DNA from: Skermania piniformis
Lineage (GTDB): Bacteria > Actinomycetota > Actinomycetes > Mycobacteriales > Mycobacteriaceae
Reading direction: 5' to 3'
Length of the DNA: 64,000 bases
Assembly: GCF_019285775.1 (NCBI RefSeq)
Contig: NZ_CP079105.1
Span: forward strand, 1,302,001 to 1,366,000
Every line of letters starts with the position of its first letter. The first letter of the stretch is position 1. Shown here in pieces: positions 28,506 to 37,115 of this stretch. A program made the translations under genes and the position numbers. The notes under the pieces were generated by a model, which made no database searches, was not told the DNA's origin, and was given only the letters and a program-made list of their open reading frames with translations.

Positions 28506-28511
28506 TAGGGT
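28506..28511 (+). promoter_or_regulatory. -10 box TAGGGT upstream of ybeY
   Basis: TAGGGT is followed by 6 nt and GTG 28518, predicting a leaderless start on a six-residue ORF that ends on the ybeY start codon. Confidence 0.4.
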
Positions 28512-28517
28512 GACCGC

Positions 28518-28538
28518 GTGAGGATGAGCCACCGGTGA
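28518..28538 (+). CDS. Six-residue leaderless mini-ORF coupled to ybeY
   Basis: GTG 28518 reads MRMSHR and stops at TGA 28536-28538, which overlaps the ybeY GTG (28535) as GTGA. A leaderless ribosome would terminate exactly where ybeY begins, so it may feed ybeY by re-initiation. Very short; the evidence is positional only. Confidence 0.35.
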   Translation: MRMSHR

Positions 28539-29080
28539 GCATCGAGGTCTCGAACGAGTCCGGCGTCGAGGTGGCCGAGGCCGACCTGGTCGCACTGTCC
28601 CGGTTCGCGCTCCGCCGGATGGACGTGTCCCCGGCGGCCGAGCTGTCGATCGTCCTGGTCGATTCGGCGACCATGTCGGACCTGCACCTGCGTTGGATGG
28701 ACCTGCCCGGGCCGACCGACGTGATGTCGTTCCCGATGGACGAGTTGGAGCCGGGCGGACGCCCCGACAGCCCCGAGCCCGGTCCGGCGATGCTCGGCGA
28801 CATCGTGCTCTGCCCCGATTTCGCGGCCGGGCAGGCGGCGAAGGCCGGACACTCGCTGGAGCACGAGTTGACCGTGTTGACGGTGCACGGAGTGCTGCAC
28901 CTGCTCGGGTTCGATCACGGAGATCCGGACGAGGAGCGAGAGATGTTCGGTGTGCAGGCCGAGATCGTCGAGCAGTGGTACGCGAGCCTGCGCGCGGCCG
29001 AGCAGGCGGTCGCCCAGGCCGAGCGGGACCGGCGACTGCTCGGCAAGACCGGCTTCATGGACCGGAATCAGCAGTGGTGA
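28535..29080 (+). CDS. ybeY: Endoribonuclease YbeY
   Basis: 181 residues. Zinc-dependent RNase for 16S rRNA 3'-end maturation and 70S quality control. The signature [11 protein letters not shown] carries the three metal-binding histidines, preceded by [12 protein letters not shown] and [18 protein letters not shown] start overlaps the stop of an upstream mini-ORF. Lies between phoH and the CNNM gene in the conserved phoH-ybeY-CNNM-era order. Confidence 0.95.
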
Positions 29081-29120
29081 TAACCGCAGTAGCGATAGCC
29101 GCAGTGGTGATACTCGTACC

Positions 29121-30407
29121 GTGAACGGCAGCCTCACCCCGATTCTGCTCGCCACGGCGCTGACCGTGGCCGCTGGGTTGTTCGCCGCGGTCGATTCGGC
29201 GCTGAACACGATCTCGCCCGCTCGGGTGGACGACCTGGTTCGGCTCGGGCGGCCGGGGGCGACGCGGTTGGTCGCGATCGTGTCCGACCGGGCCCGCTAT
29301 GTGAACCTGGTCGTGCTGCTGCGCACGTTGTCCGAGATCGGGGCGACGGTGCTGCTCGCGGCCGGCATGTTGCGGTTGCTGCCGCAGGGTTGGGCGCTGA
29401 CCGTGACCGTCACGGTGATGGCGCTGGTGTCGTACGTGGTGATCGGTGTCGGTCCGCGGACGTTGGGCCGGCAGCAGGCGTACTCGATCGCGCTGTTCGC
29501 GGCGCCGTTGTTGCAGGGGATCGGGACCTTGCTCGGCCCGCTGACCCGGCTGTTGATCCTGATCGGTAACGGCATCACCCCGGGTCGGGGCTTCCGCAAC
29601 GGGCCGTTCGCCTCGGAGATCGAGCTGCGCGAGGTGGTCGACCTGGCGCAGCAGCGCGGAATCGTTGCCGACGACGAACGGCGGATGATCCAGTCGGTGT
29701 TCGAGCTGGCCGACACGGCGGCGCGTGCGGTGATGGTGCCGCGCACCGACATGGTCTGGATCGAATCGGAAAAGTCGACGGCTCAGGCGGTTTCGCTGGC
29801 AATGCGCAGTGGGCACTCGAGAATTCCGGTGATCGGGGAGAACGCCGACGACGTGTTGGGCATCGTCTACCTCAAAGATCTGGTGTCCGAAGTGGATCGG
29901 GCGCGGCGGGTTGCGGAGGTGATGCGACCGGCGATGTTCGTGCCGGACTCGAAGCCGCTCGACGACCTGCTCGACGAGATGCAGCGGGATCGTCGGCACA
30001 TGGCGTTGCTGGTCGACGAGTACGGCGGGATCGCCGGTCTGGTGACCATCGAAGACATTCTCGAGGAGATCGTCGGCGAGATCGCCGACGAGTACGACGG
30101 CAACGAGGTGGCTCCGGTCGAAGACCTGCACGACGGGAGATATCGGGTATCGGCCCGGTTGTCGCTGGACGATCTCGGTGAGTTGTTCGGCACCGAGGTC
30201 GACGAGGAGGACGTCGAGACGGTCGGCGGCCTGATCGCGCACGAGCTCGGCCGGGTGCCGCTGCCGGGTGTGATCGTGACCTCGCACGGGCTGGTGTTGC
30301 GGGGTGAGGGTGACCCGGATCAACGCGGCCGGATCCGGGTCCATACCGTGCTGGTAGAGCGTGCGCCGGCAGCGGAGCCGGCACGGCTGGTGGAGGAGCA
30401 GCGATGA
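29121..30407 (+). CDS. CNNM/CorC-family membrane protein with CBS domains
   Basis: 428 residues from GTG 29121 ([12 protein letters not shown]). An N-terminal CNNM transmembrane domain (three to four hydrophobic segments, about residues 5-140) is followed by a CBS pair ([48 protein letters not shown]) and a CorC_HlyC domain ([17 protein letters not shown] ... [16 protein letters not shown]). Such proteins were annotated as hemolysins and are now linked to Mg/Co efflux. Its stop overlaps the next start (ATGA). Two copies of GCAGTGGTGATA exactly 30 bp apart (29071, 29101) precede it. Confidence 0.9.
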
Positions 30408-30769
30408 CGGGTCCGAGCGGCGCCGCGCGGGACAGCGGGCTTGATGACGAAGATCGCAAGCTGGTCGTGCTGGCCCGGGGAGCGCTGGGCCGGACGCAGA
30501 GCGGGGCCGGGGCGGCGGTACGGGATACCGACGGGCGGACCTACGCGGCCGGGGAGGTGTCGCTGGCGGCGTTGCAGCTGACCGCGCTGCAGGCGGCGAT
30601 CGCGGCCGCGCTCTCCAGCGGTGCCGAAGGTTTCGAGGCTGCAGCGGTGGTCGGGAGCGCCGCCGAGACCGATCCGGGGATCGCGGCACTGCACGAGCTG
30701 AGCTCCGGCGCCACGCGAATCCTGGCGCGGCCCGACGGCACTGTCACCGAGGTGCATCGACATGGCTGA
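30404..30769 (+). CDS. Degenerate cytidine-deaminase-fold protein
   Basis: 121 residues. The order of elements follows cytidine deaminase ([55 protein letters not shown]), but the catalytic motifs are gone: [11 protein letters not shown] stands where CAERxAI should be, and [12 protein letters not shown] replaces PCGxCRQ. Zinc binding and deamination are therefore not expected. A homologous degenerate protein (Rv2365c) occupies the same slot between the CNNM gene and era in M. tuberculosis, suggesting a conserved non-catalytic role. Coupled to both neighbours by overlaps (ATGA upstream, 8 nt with era). Confidence 0.8.
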
Positions 30770-31667
30770 CGAGCAGTTCCGGTCCGGGTTGGTCTGCTTC
30801 GTCGGCCGACCGAATACCGGTAAGTCCACGCTGACCAACGCGTTGGTCGGGGAGAAGATCGCGATCACGTCGTCGCGGCCGCAGACCACCCGGCACACCA
30901 TCCGCGGCGTGGTCAATCGGCCGGATGCGCAGCTGATTCTGGTGGATACGCCCGGCCTGCACCGGCCGCGGACGTTGCTCGGTCAGCGCCTCAACGACCT
31001 GGTCCGCGACACCTACTCCGAGGTAGACGTGATCGCGCTGTGCATTCCGGCCGACGAGAAGATCGGCCCCGGCGACCGGTGGATTCTGCAGCAGGTGCGC
31101 CAGCTCGCCCCGGAGACCAAGCTGGTCGGCGTTCTCACCAAGATCGACAAAGTACGGAAACAGCAGTTGGCGCCGCAGCTGCTTGCGCTGTCCGAACAGA
31201 TCGGTCCGGATGTCGAGATCGTTCCGGTGTCGGCGACCGACCGGGACAACCTCGACACCCTGGTTCGGGTGCTGGCGTCGTTGCTGCCGCCCGGACCGGC
31301 GCTCTATCCGGACGGCGAGCTGACCGACGAGCCGGATGAGAAGTTGATGGCCGAGCTGATCCGGGAGGCGGCGCTGGAGGGCGTGCGTGACGAATTGCCG
31401 CATTCGCTCGCGGTGGTCATCGAGGAGGTACGGCCGCGGGAGGACCGCACCGATCTGCTGGACGTGCACGCGTTGATCTACGTGGAGCGGTCCAGCCAGA
31501 AGGCGATTGTGATCGGCAAGGGGGGCGCGCGGCTACGTGAGGTGGGCACCACCGCGCGCAAGCAGATCGAACGCCTGCTCGGGACCAAGATCTACCTGGA
31601 CCTGCACGTCAAGGTGGCCAAGGATTGGCAGCGGGATCCGAAGCAGTTGGGCAAGTTGGGGTTTTGA
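30762..31667 (+). CDS. era: GTPase Era
   Basis: 301 residues. G1 GRPNTGKSTLTNALVG, G2 region RPQTTRHTIRG, G3 DTPGLH and G4 TKIDKV, then the C-terminal KH domain with VIGKGGARLREVGTTARKQIERLLG. Era binds 16S rRNA near its 3' end in 30S assembly, fitting its neighbours YbeY and RsmE. ATG start overlaps the preceding ORF by 8 bp. Confidence 0.97.
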   Translation: MADEQFRSGLVCFVGRPNTGKSTLTNALVGEKIAITSSRPQTTRHTIRGVVNRPDAQLILVDTPGLHRPRTLLGQRLNDLVRDTYSEVDVIALCIPADEKIGPGDRWILQQVRQLAPETKLVGVLTKIDKVRKQQLAPQLLALSEQIGPDVEIVPVSATDRDNLDTLVRVLASLLPPGPALYPDGELTDEPDEKLMAELIREAALEGVRDELPHSLAVVIEEVRPREDRTDLLDVHALIYVERSSQKAIVIGKGGARLREVGTTARKQIERLLGTKIYLDLHVKVAKDWQRDPKQLGKLGF

Positions 31668-31754
31668 TTCGAAGCTGACGCGAGCCGGTCGGCGCTGCAC
31701 CGGAGGGTGCCGGTGCAGCGTCGCGCCGTCGTTCTTGCCGGGGGCCGCTCGCGG

Positions 31755-33203
31755 TCAACGCTCGGCGGTAGCCCACCAGGGCTCCGGCCGCTGTTCGGCC
31801 CAGCGCAGTTCGGTTTCCAGCTGGGCGGCCAACGCCACCAGCCGGACCTCGCTGTTTGCCGGGCCGAGCAGTTGGGCGCCGATCGGGAGACCGGTGTCGG
31901 TGAAACCGGCCGGCACGTTGACTCCGGGCCAACCGAGCAGGTTCCACGGCCAGGTGTACGGGCAGGCGCCGATGATCAACCGGTCGGTGTCGACCGGGCC
32001 GAGGCCGTCCATCGCACGCACCGGGGGTGGTGGGGTTGCGGTGGTCGGGGTGAGGACCACGTCGTAGCTTCCGCCGTTGCCACGCGTACCCGACGCGTCG
32101 CCGAAGATTCGACCGACTCGGCGGGCGATCGGCGCCTCCGCGCGGCGGGCGGCGCGCAGAATCGGCCCGGACAGCAGTCGTCCGGTGCGAGCGTTGCTGC
32201 GGGTGCGCGGATCGACCTGGGTCGTGCGCGGCATCCCGGCCAGCCAGTCGGCGACACCGGAGGTCGCGCGGGGCAAGAAGGCCGCGCCCATCGTCTTCGG
32301 GTACGGCAGTTCGGCGACTTCGACCTCGTGCCCCAGCCCACGCAATGCGTCGGCGATCCGGGTCACCCCGGCGGCGACCTGGGCGTCGAGTTCTACTGGA
32401 ACCGCCATGAACGGCGGGTCGAGTGCGATCGCCACCCGGAGCCGGCCGGGGTCGCGGCCGACGGCTTCGCGCAGCCGAAGCGTCGGCGGCCGGTGCCGGT
32501 CGCCGACGTGGTTGCCCGCGGCCAGGTCGAGCAGCAGTGCGGCGTCGGCGACCGTGCGGGCCAGCGGACCGTGCACGGTGATGCCGTGGAACGCCTCGGC
32601 GTCCGGCCACGTGGAGATTCGGCCCCGCTGCGGCTTGATCCCGACCAGATTCGTCCAGCTCGCCGGTATCCGCACCGAACCGGCGCCGTCCGAACCGATC
32701 GCGGCCGGCACCAAGCCCGCCGCGACGGCGGCCGCGCTGCCCCCGGAGGAGCCACCGGGAGTGTGCTCGCGGTGCCACGGGTTGCGGGTGTAGCCGAAGG
32801 CGGCACCGTCGGTGAACGGCCATTGTCCCAGCTCGCAGGTGTTGGCCTTGCCGACGATCACCGCGCCGGCGGCACGCAGCCGCCGGGCCACCTCGGCGTC
32901 GGCCGTCCGCACCGGAAACGATCCGCCGCAGCCGAACGCGGTCGGCGTGCCGGTCAGGTCGGTGTCGTCCTTGATCGCGACCGGGACGCCCAGCAGCGGT
33001 GCCCGCGCACCGTCGGCTCGGCGGCGGTCCGCAGTTTCGGCTTCGGCGAGCGCTTCGTCGCGGCGCACCACCCGGAACGCGTTGAGCGTGTCCTGACTGG
33101 CGTCGATCCGGTCGAGCGCGGCACCGACCGCTTCGACCGAACTCAGCTCACCGTCGGCGATCGCGGTGGTCAGGGCGCCCAGCCCGAGTGTGTCCAATGG
33201 CAC
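31755..33203 (-). CDS. amiA2: Amidase signature family enzyme
   Basis: 482 residues from GTG 33203, supported by AAGGAG 7 nt upstream. The Ser-cisSer-Lys triad is visible: Lys in VPVAIKDDTDL, and the serines in GSSGGSAAAVAAGLVPAAIGSDGAGSVRIPA. Hydrolyses amides; the substrate is unknown. Convergent with era and divergent from recO, the position of amiA2 (Rv2363) in M. tuberculosis. The symbol is given by position and family only. The longer frame beyond 33203 is not homologous. Confidence 0.88.
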   Translation of the reverse strand: MPLDTLGLGALTTAIADGELSSVEAVGAALDRIDASQDTLNAFRVVRRDEALAEAETADRRRADGARAPLLGVPVAIKDDTDLTGTPTAFGCGGSFPVRTADAEVARRLRAAGAVIVGKANTCELGQWPFTDGAAFGYTRNPWHREHTPGGSSGGSAAAVAAGLVPAAIGSDGAGSVRIPASWTNLVGIKPQRGRISTWPDAEAFHGITVHGPLARTVADAALLLDLAAGNHVGDRHRPPTLRLREAVGRDPGRLRVAIALDPPFMAVPVELDAQVAAGVTRIADALRGLGHEVEVAELPYPKTMGAAFLPRATSGVADWLAGMPRTTQVDPRTRSNARTGRLLSGPILRAARRAEAPIARRVGRIFGDASGTRGNGGSYDVVLTPTTATPPPPVRAMDGLGPVDTDRLIIGACPYTWPWNLLGWPGVNVPAGFTDTGLPIGAQLLGPANSEVRLVALAAQLETELRWAEQRPEPWWATAER

Positions 33204-33339
33204 GGGTACTCCTTCGACGTCCTTACCTACCCGACAGTAATCGGAGACAGCGCGTCCGACGGTAGATTTGTCGGCGGCACGTGCGAGACTTCGAACACCA
33301 AGTTGCGGCCGAGCGTAGGTACCGATCGGGTAGGTGTAG

Positions 33340-34134
33340 ATGCTGCTGTACCGGGACCGGGCGGTCGTGCTCCGGCAGCACAAGTTGGGCGAAGCCGATC
33401 GGATCGTCGGCCTGCTCACCCGCCGGCACGGGCTGGTTCGGGCGGTAGCCAAGGGAGTGCGCCGGACCCGCTCGAAGTTCGGGGCCCGGTTGGAGCCGTT
33501 CGCCCACGTCGACATCCAGCTCTACCCCGGGCGAAATCTGGACACGATCACCCAGGTGCAGACCATCGACGCGTTCGCCGGCGAGATCGTCGACGATTAC
33601 TCCCGCTACACCACGGCATGCGCAGTGCTGGAGACCGCCGAACGGCTTGCCGGGGAGGAGCGGGCGCCGGCGGACGCGTTGCACCGACTCACCGTCGGCG
33701 CGCTACGGGCGATCGGCGAGCAGCAGCGTCCGCTGGAGCTGATCCTGGACGCCTATCTGCTGCGGGCGATGGGTTTCGCCGGCTGGGCGCCGGCCGTGGA
33801 CGAATGCGCCCGGTGCGGTACCCCGGGCGAGCATCGAGCGTTCCATGTAGCTGCTGGGGGAGCGGTGTGCGTGCACTGTCGGCCGGCCGGTGCGGCGTTG
33901 CCGGCCCCGGGGGTGTTGGCGCTGATGAACGCGTTGCAGCGGGGCGACTGGCCGGCCGCCGAGGACAGCGCCGACGGTGTCCGTCGCCAGTCCAGCGGAC
34001 TGGTCGCAGCGCACCTGCAATGGCACTTGGAGCGGCAGCTGCGCACATTGCCGCTGATCGAGCGCAGCGTCGCCGGCGGGATCGGGCAGGATGGAGCGCG
34101 TGATCCGTCGTCTCGCGCCTCGAGTTCAGCCTGA
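33340..34134 (+). CDS. recO: DNA repair protein RecO
   Basis: 264 residues. N-terminal OB-fold ([46 protein letters not shown]), helical C-terminal domain, and a zinc site (CARCGTP ... CVHCRP). Promotes RecA loading in the RecFOR pathway. The 3' end overlaps uppS by 44 bp, so the C-terminal Ser/Ala/Arg-rich tail of RecO is coded in the uppS start region. Confidence 0.94.
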   Translation: MLLYRDRAVVLRQHKLGEADRIVGLLTRRHGLVRAVAKGVRRTRSKFGARLEPFAHVDIQLYPGRNLDTITQVQTIDAFAGEIVDDYSRYTTACAVLETAERLAGEERAPADALHRLTVGALRAIGEQQRPLELILDAYLLRAMGFAGWAPAVDECARCGTPGEHRAFHVAAGGAVCVHCRPAGAALPAPGVLALMNALQRGDWPAAEDSADGVRRQSSGLVAAHLQWHLERQLRTLPLIERSVAGGIGQDGARDPSSRASSSA

Positions 34135-34900
34135 TCGGACGGTCCGGCCGCCTTCGCCGCATCCTTCCGGCGCCCGGCCGCCGGAGATCCCGTCCGAGCT
34201 GGTGCCGCGACACGTCGCTTTGGTGATGGACGGCAACGGCCGCTGGGCCCAGGAGCGCGGGCTGGCGCGCACCGCCGGGCACGAACGTGGCGAGGCGGTG
34301 CTGATGGACACGGTCGAAGGCTGCATCGAGATCGGCGTGCAGTGGCTGTCGGCATACGCTTTCTCCACCGAGAACTGGCGGCGCAGCCCGGAGGAGGTGC
34401 GCTTCCTGATGGGGTTCAACCGAGACGTGATCCGCCGCCGGCGGGACGAGATGCACGAGATGGGGGTCCGGGTGCGCTGGGCCGGGCGGCGACCCCGGCT
34501 GTGGCGCAGCGTGATCACCGAGCTGGAGGTCGCCGAGGAGCTGACCCGGGACAACACCGTGATGACGTTGACGATGTGCGTCAACTACGGCGGCCGGGCC
34601 GAGATCGCCGACGCGGCACGTGAGATCGCCCGGCTGGCGGCTCGGGGCGAGCTCGACCCGGAACGGGTGGACGAGGACACGATCGCGCGCTTTCTGGACG
34701 AACCGGATATGCCGGACGTCGATCTGTTCCTCCGGCCGTCCGGCGAGTTCCGCTCGTCGAACTTCCTGCTCTGGCAGTCGGCTTACGCCGAGTTCGTCTA
34801 TCAGAACACGCTTTTCCCGGATTTCGACCGGCGTGACCTGTGGGCCGCCTGTCTGGAGTACGCGCGCCGGGATCGCCGATTCGGTGGGGTGAAGAAATGA
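34091..34900 (+). CDS. uppS: (Z)-isoprenyl diphosphate synthase (decaprenyl/undecaprenyl)
   Basis: 269 residues. Cis-prenyltransferase that makes the lipid carrier for peptidoglycan and arabinogalactan. Catalytic P-loop [18 protein letters not shown], then [23 protein letters not shown], and the C-terminal [25 protein letters not shown]. About 35 variable residues precede the core; ATG 34091 or GTG 34100 are both possible. By order it matches Rv2361c, the long-chain (decaprenyl) enzyme. The start lies inside recO. Confidence 0.94.
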   Translation: MERVIRRLAPRVQPDRTVRPPSPHPSGARPPEIPSELVPRHVALVMDGNGRWAQERGLARTAGHERGEAVLMDTVEGCIEIGVQWLSAYAFSTENWRRSPEEVRFLMGFNRDVIRRRRDEMHEMGVRVRWAGRRPRLWRSVITELEVAEELTRDNTVMTLTMCVNYGGRAEIADAAREIARLAARGELDPERVDEDTIARFLDEPDMPDVDLFLRPSGEFRSSNFLLWQSAYAEFVYQNTLFPDFDRRDLWAACLEYARRDRRFGGVKK

Positions 34901-35316
34901 GCGGCGTGGGTATCGACGACGCGACCTCGGCCGAGGAGTTGCAGGCACGGGCCGGGGCCGGTCTGTCTCGGCTGATGGAAATCACCGTGGCCGATGACGG
35001 TTCGCTCGGCTTCGAGTACGGCGGCGCGCTCTGCTCGATGCGCGCGGTGAACCTGTCCGACGGGTTGGACGTACTGACCCTGACCTGTGTGCTCGCCTGG
35101 GATCGACCGTTGCGGCCGGCGTTGCACAAGCGGGTCGCCGACCGCAACGACGCGCTGCAGTTCGGCACGATCAGCATCGTCGGGCACGGCAAGCTGGCCG
35201 ACATCATCATGCGGTACACGTTCCCGGCTGCCGGACTGACCGACGCGGCACTGACCACGATGCTGCTGCTGATCCTTTCCGGCGCCGAGCGCTGCCGGAA
35301 GGGCCTGGTGCCCTGA
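34897..35316 (+). CDS. YbjN-like conserved protein
   Basis: 139 residues from ATG 34897, overlapping the uppS stop (ATGA). A single alpha/beta domain ([64 protein letters not shown]) of the YbjN / type III secretion chaperone-like kind. Corresponds to the slot of Rv2360c after uppS. Function not established; probably soluble. Confidence 0.75.
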   Translation: MSGVGIDDATSAEELQARAGAGLSRLMEITVADDGSLGFEYGGALCSMRAVNLSDGLDVLTLTCVLAWDRPLRPALHKRVADRNDALQFGTISIVGHGKLADIIMRYTFPAAGLTDAALTTMLLLILSGAERCRKGLVP

Positions 35317-35329
35317 CCGAGCGGCCGGG

Positions 35330-35740
35330 TCAGAACGGCACCGGGTTCGGCCCCAATCCGGGTGCGGCGGTGGGGAGGTCGACCAGATTCGCGATCGCGA
35401 GCATCCGCCGGTCGTAGGAGATGAACAAGTGCAGGTCGGGACCCAGCATCTGCGCGCTGGCGATATGCAACGAGTCCAGGGTGCGCACCCCCGACGGCAG
35501 GGCGGCTGCTGCCTCCCGGACCTCCTGGGTGATCAGGATCTCGGTGAAATCCCGTACCAGGTCGGTCATCAGGGTGGGATAGCTGCCGATCCGGTCCATC
35601 GTCCGGACGGTCTCGATGAAGCCCACAGTGCTGGTTGCCATGGGCATGTCGCCTCGGGCATCGAGCGCGTCGCGCAACGAGGCCGAACCGTGCCGGCCGG
35701 AAATCAGCGTGACGATTGCCGAAGCATCCAGATAGATCAC
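35330..35740 (-). CDS. VapC-like PIN-domain toxin
   Basis: 136 residues. PIN-domain ribonuclease with the acidic residues in place: Asp5 (MIYLDASAIVTLI), Glu43 (TVGFIETVRT), the Asp in VRTLDSLHIASA and the Asp in FISYDRRM. The ATG overlaps the stop of the upstream antitoxin (ATGA), the standard antitoxin-toxin coupling. Likely cleaves RNA when freed from its antitoxin. Confidence 0.88.
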   Translation of the reverse strand: MIYLDASAIVTLISGRHGSASLRDALDARGDMPMATSTVGFIETVRTMDRIGSYPTLMTDLVRDFTEILITQEVREAAAALPSGVRTLDSLHIASAQMLGPDLHLFISYDRRMLAIANLVDLPTAAPGLGPNPVPF

Positions 35741-36021
35741 CGGTCGTCGACCTCCCGGTCGGCCAATAGCAGGTCGAGCGGCGAAAGGCCTTCCGGCACT
35801 TCGACGGTCGTGATTCGATCGATATCGCTGGTGGTGGTCGCCGCCAGTTTGACCAGTCCGCTGGTCGCGAGCGGGGCATACCGGGCGAGCGCTGCTCCAC
35901 CCGGTAACAGGACGGCGATCACCCGATCCTGCCGGGTGATCTCGATCGTCTCACCCTGCTCTACCCGCGCGAACATGGCGGTCGGGTTGTACGAGAATTC
36001 GCGGACCGACACCGTGCTCAC
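35737..36021 (-). CDS. Phd/YefM-type antitoxin
   Basis: 94 residues from GTG 36021, preceded by GGAGG. STVSVREFSYNPTAMFARVEQGETIEITRQDRVIAVLLP is the Phd/YefM DNA-binding fold; the C-terminal half (VPEGLSPLDLLLADREVDDR) should wrap the VapC partner encoded immediately downstream. A -10-like TACACT (36055-36060, minus strand) lies about 35 bp upstream. Autorepression is expected from the family. Confidence 0.85.
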   Translation of the reverse strand: MSTVSVREFSYNPTAMFARVEQGETIEITRQDRVIAVLLPGGAALARYAPLATSGLVKLAATTTSDIDRITTVEVPEGLSPLDLLLADREVDDR

Positions 36022-36137
36022 TTCCTGCCTCCCTGATGTAGGCGAAACTCCGGCAGTGTACCCATATCTGCCATTCCGTCGGCGTAAATCAGCCGGTCTG
36101 TGCGAGCCACCGATGCCGGTGAGCACGAGTGTGGCAA

Positions 36138-36554
36138 CTATGACCGCGGCACCGAGCCGTGGCAGCTGCGGCAGGTGCCGAAGATCTCGACCGTGTGGCT
36201 GGCGTCGGTGAAACCATGTTGCTCGGCGACCGACTGCGACCAGGTCTCGACGGTCGGGCCGTCGACTTCGACGGTGTAGCCGCAGTCCCGGCAGACCAGG
36301 TGGTGATGGTGGCCGGACGAGCACCTGCGGTACACCGACTCGCCGCTGTCGGTGCGCAGGACATCGACCGTTCCGGCGTCGGCGAGCGACTGCAGGGTTC
36401 GGTAGACGGTGGTCAGGCCGATGCCCTCACCGCGTCGGCGCAGCTCGTCGTGCAGCTCCTGGGCCGAGCGGAACTCGTCGGTGTCGTCGAGCAGTGCCGA
36501 GATCGCGCTGCGCTGTTTCGTGCTGCGCTGGGTCGTGCGGTGCGCCACCGTCAC
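36138..36554 (-). CDS. zur: Zinc uptake regulator (Fur family)
   Basis: 138 residues. Winged helix (EFRSAQELHDELRRRGEGIGLTTVYRTLQSLADAG), zinc/metal residues HHHHLVCRDCGYTVEV and the C-terminal CRSCHG pair of the structural zinc site. GTG start overlaps the stop of the upstream ArsR gene (GTGA). This smtB-zur pair in front of glyS is the M. tuberculosis arrangement (Rv2358-Rv2359), where Zur represses zinc-uptake and alternative ribosomal-protein genes. Confidence 0.92.
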   Translation of the reverse strand: MTVAHRTTQRSTKQRSAISALLDDTDEFRSAQELHDELRRRGEGIGLTTVYRTLQSLADAGTVDVLRTDSGESVYRRCSSGHHHHLVCRDCGYTVEVDGPTVETWSQSVAEQHGFTDASHTVEIFGTCRSCHGSVPRS

Positions 36555-36910
36555 CCTTCCTCGGCGTGCGACACGGCGTCGACCACGATGTGCGATAGAT
36601 GATCGTCGACGAGTTCGTAGAGCACTTCGCGGCCGTTTCGTGCGCTGCGCACCACGCCGGCGGTCTTGAGCACCCGCAGATGTTGGCTGATCAGCGGCTG
36701 GGTCACGCCTAACGCATCGACCAGTTCGTGCACGCAGCGAGCCGACTCGCGCAGCTGCAGCACGATCGCGATCCGGACCGGGGCGGCCAGAGCGCGCAAG
36801 ATCTCGCCGGCCGCATCGAGTGTCGCCTGCGGCGGGACCGGTACCGGCGGCGTGGGCGCGAACGGCGTCGGGGCGCTCTGGGCGATGAAGTGCTCGGTCT
36901 GGTACCGCAC
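36551..36910 (-). CDS. smtB: ArsR/SmtB-family zinc-responsive repressor
   Basis: 119 residues. Winged helix ALAAPVRIAIVLQLRESARCVHELVDALGVTQPLISQHLRVLKTAGVV; the alpha-5 metal site is suggested by the C-terminal DDHLSHIVVDAVSHAEE. Operon with zur (4-nt overlap). In mycobacteria SmtB represses zur at low zinc. GTG start with GGGAGG upstream. A CATAAT -10-like element (minus strand) lies near 36945-36950 in the upstream AT-rich patch. Confidence 0.9.
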   Translation of the reverse strand: MRYQTEHFIAQSAPTPFAPTPPVPVPPQATLDAAGEILRALAAPVRIAIVLQLRESARCVHELVDALGVTQPLISQHLRVLKTAGVVRSARNGREVLYELVDDHLSHIVVDAVSHAEEG

Positions 36911-36992
36911 GGAACCTCCCTACCGGAAACCGTTCCCACGTTTATTATGCACGAATGCGCATGTCGAACCGTGCCCCGCGCGCGCAAGCTGA

Positions 36993-37024
36993 CGTCCCGC
37001 GCGCGGATATCCGCGCGCGGGACG
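36993..37024. repeat. Perfect 32-bp palindrome between smtB and glyS
   Basis: Each 16-base arm is CGTCCCGCGCGCGGAT, followed at once by its exact reverse complement with no spacer (centre 37008/37009, GATATC). It lies between the divergent smtB and glyS promoters. Could be a protein-binding site or a cruciform or hairpin. Confidence 0.7.
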
Positions 37025-37071
37025 CCAGGATGCGCGCGGTGACCGGCGCGGACCGGTCGGGCTTCGCCGGA

Positions 37072-37077
37072 TAGGGT
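37072..37077 (+). promoter_or_regulatory. -10 box TAGGGT of glyS
   Basis: TAGGGT lies 38 bp before the glyS GTG; the leader then contains GGAGAG about 10 nt before the start. Confidence 0.45.
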
Positions 37078-37115
37078 GACGAGAACCCTCGCACCTCGAA
37101 CGGAGAGCTACCGCC

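Noticed and set aside
29071-29112. Two copies of GCAGTGGTGATA 30 bp apart before the CNNM gene
   Set aside because: Only two copies and no palindrome; one overlaps the ybeY stop. Probably a small local duplication.
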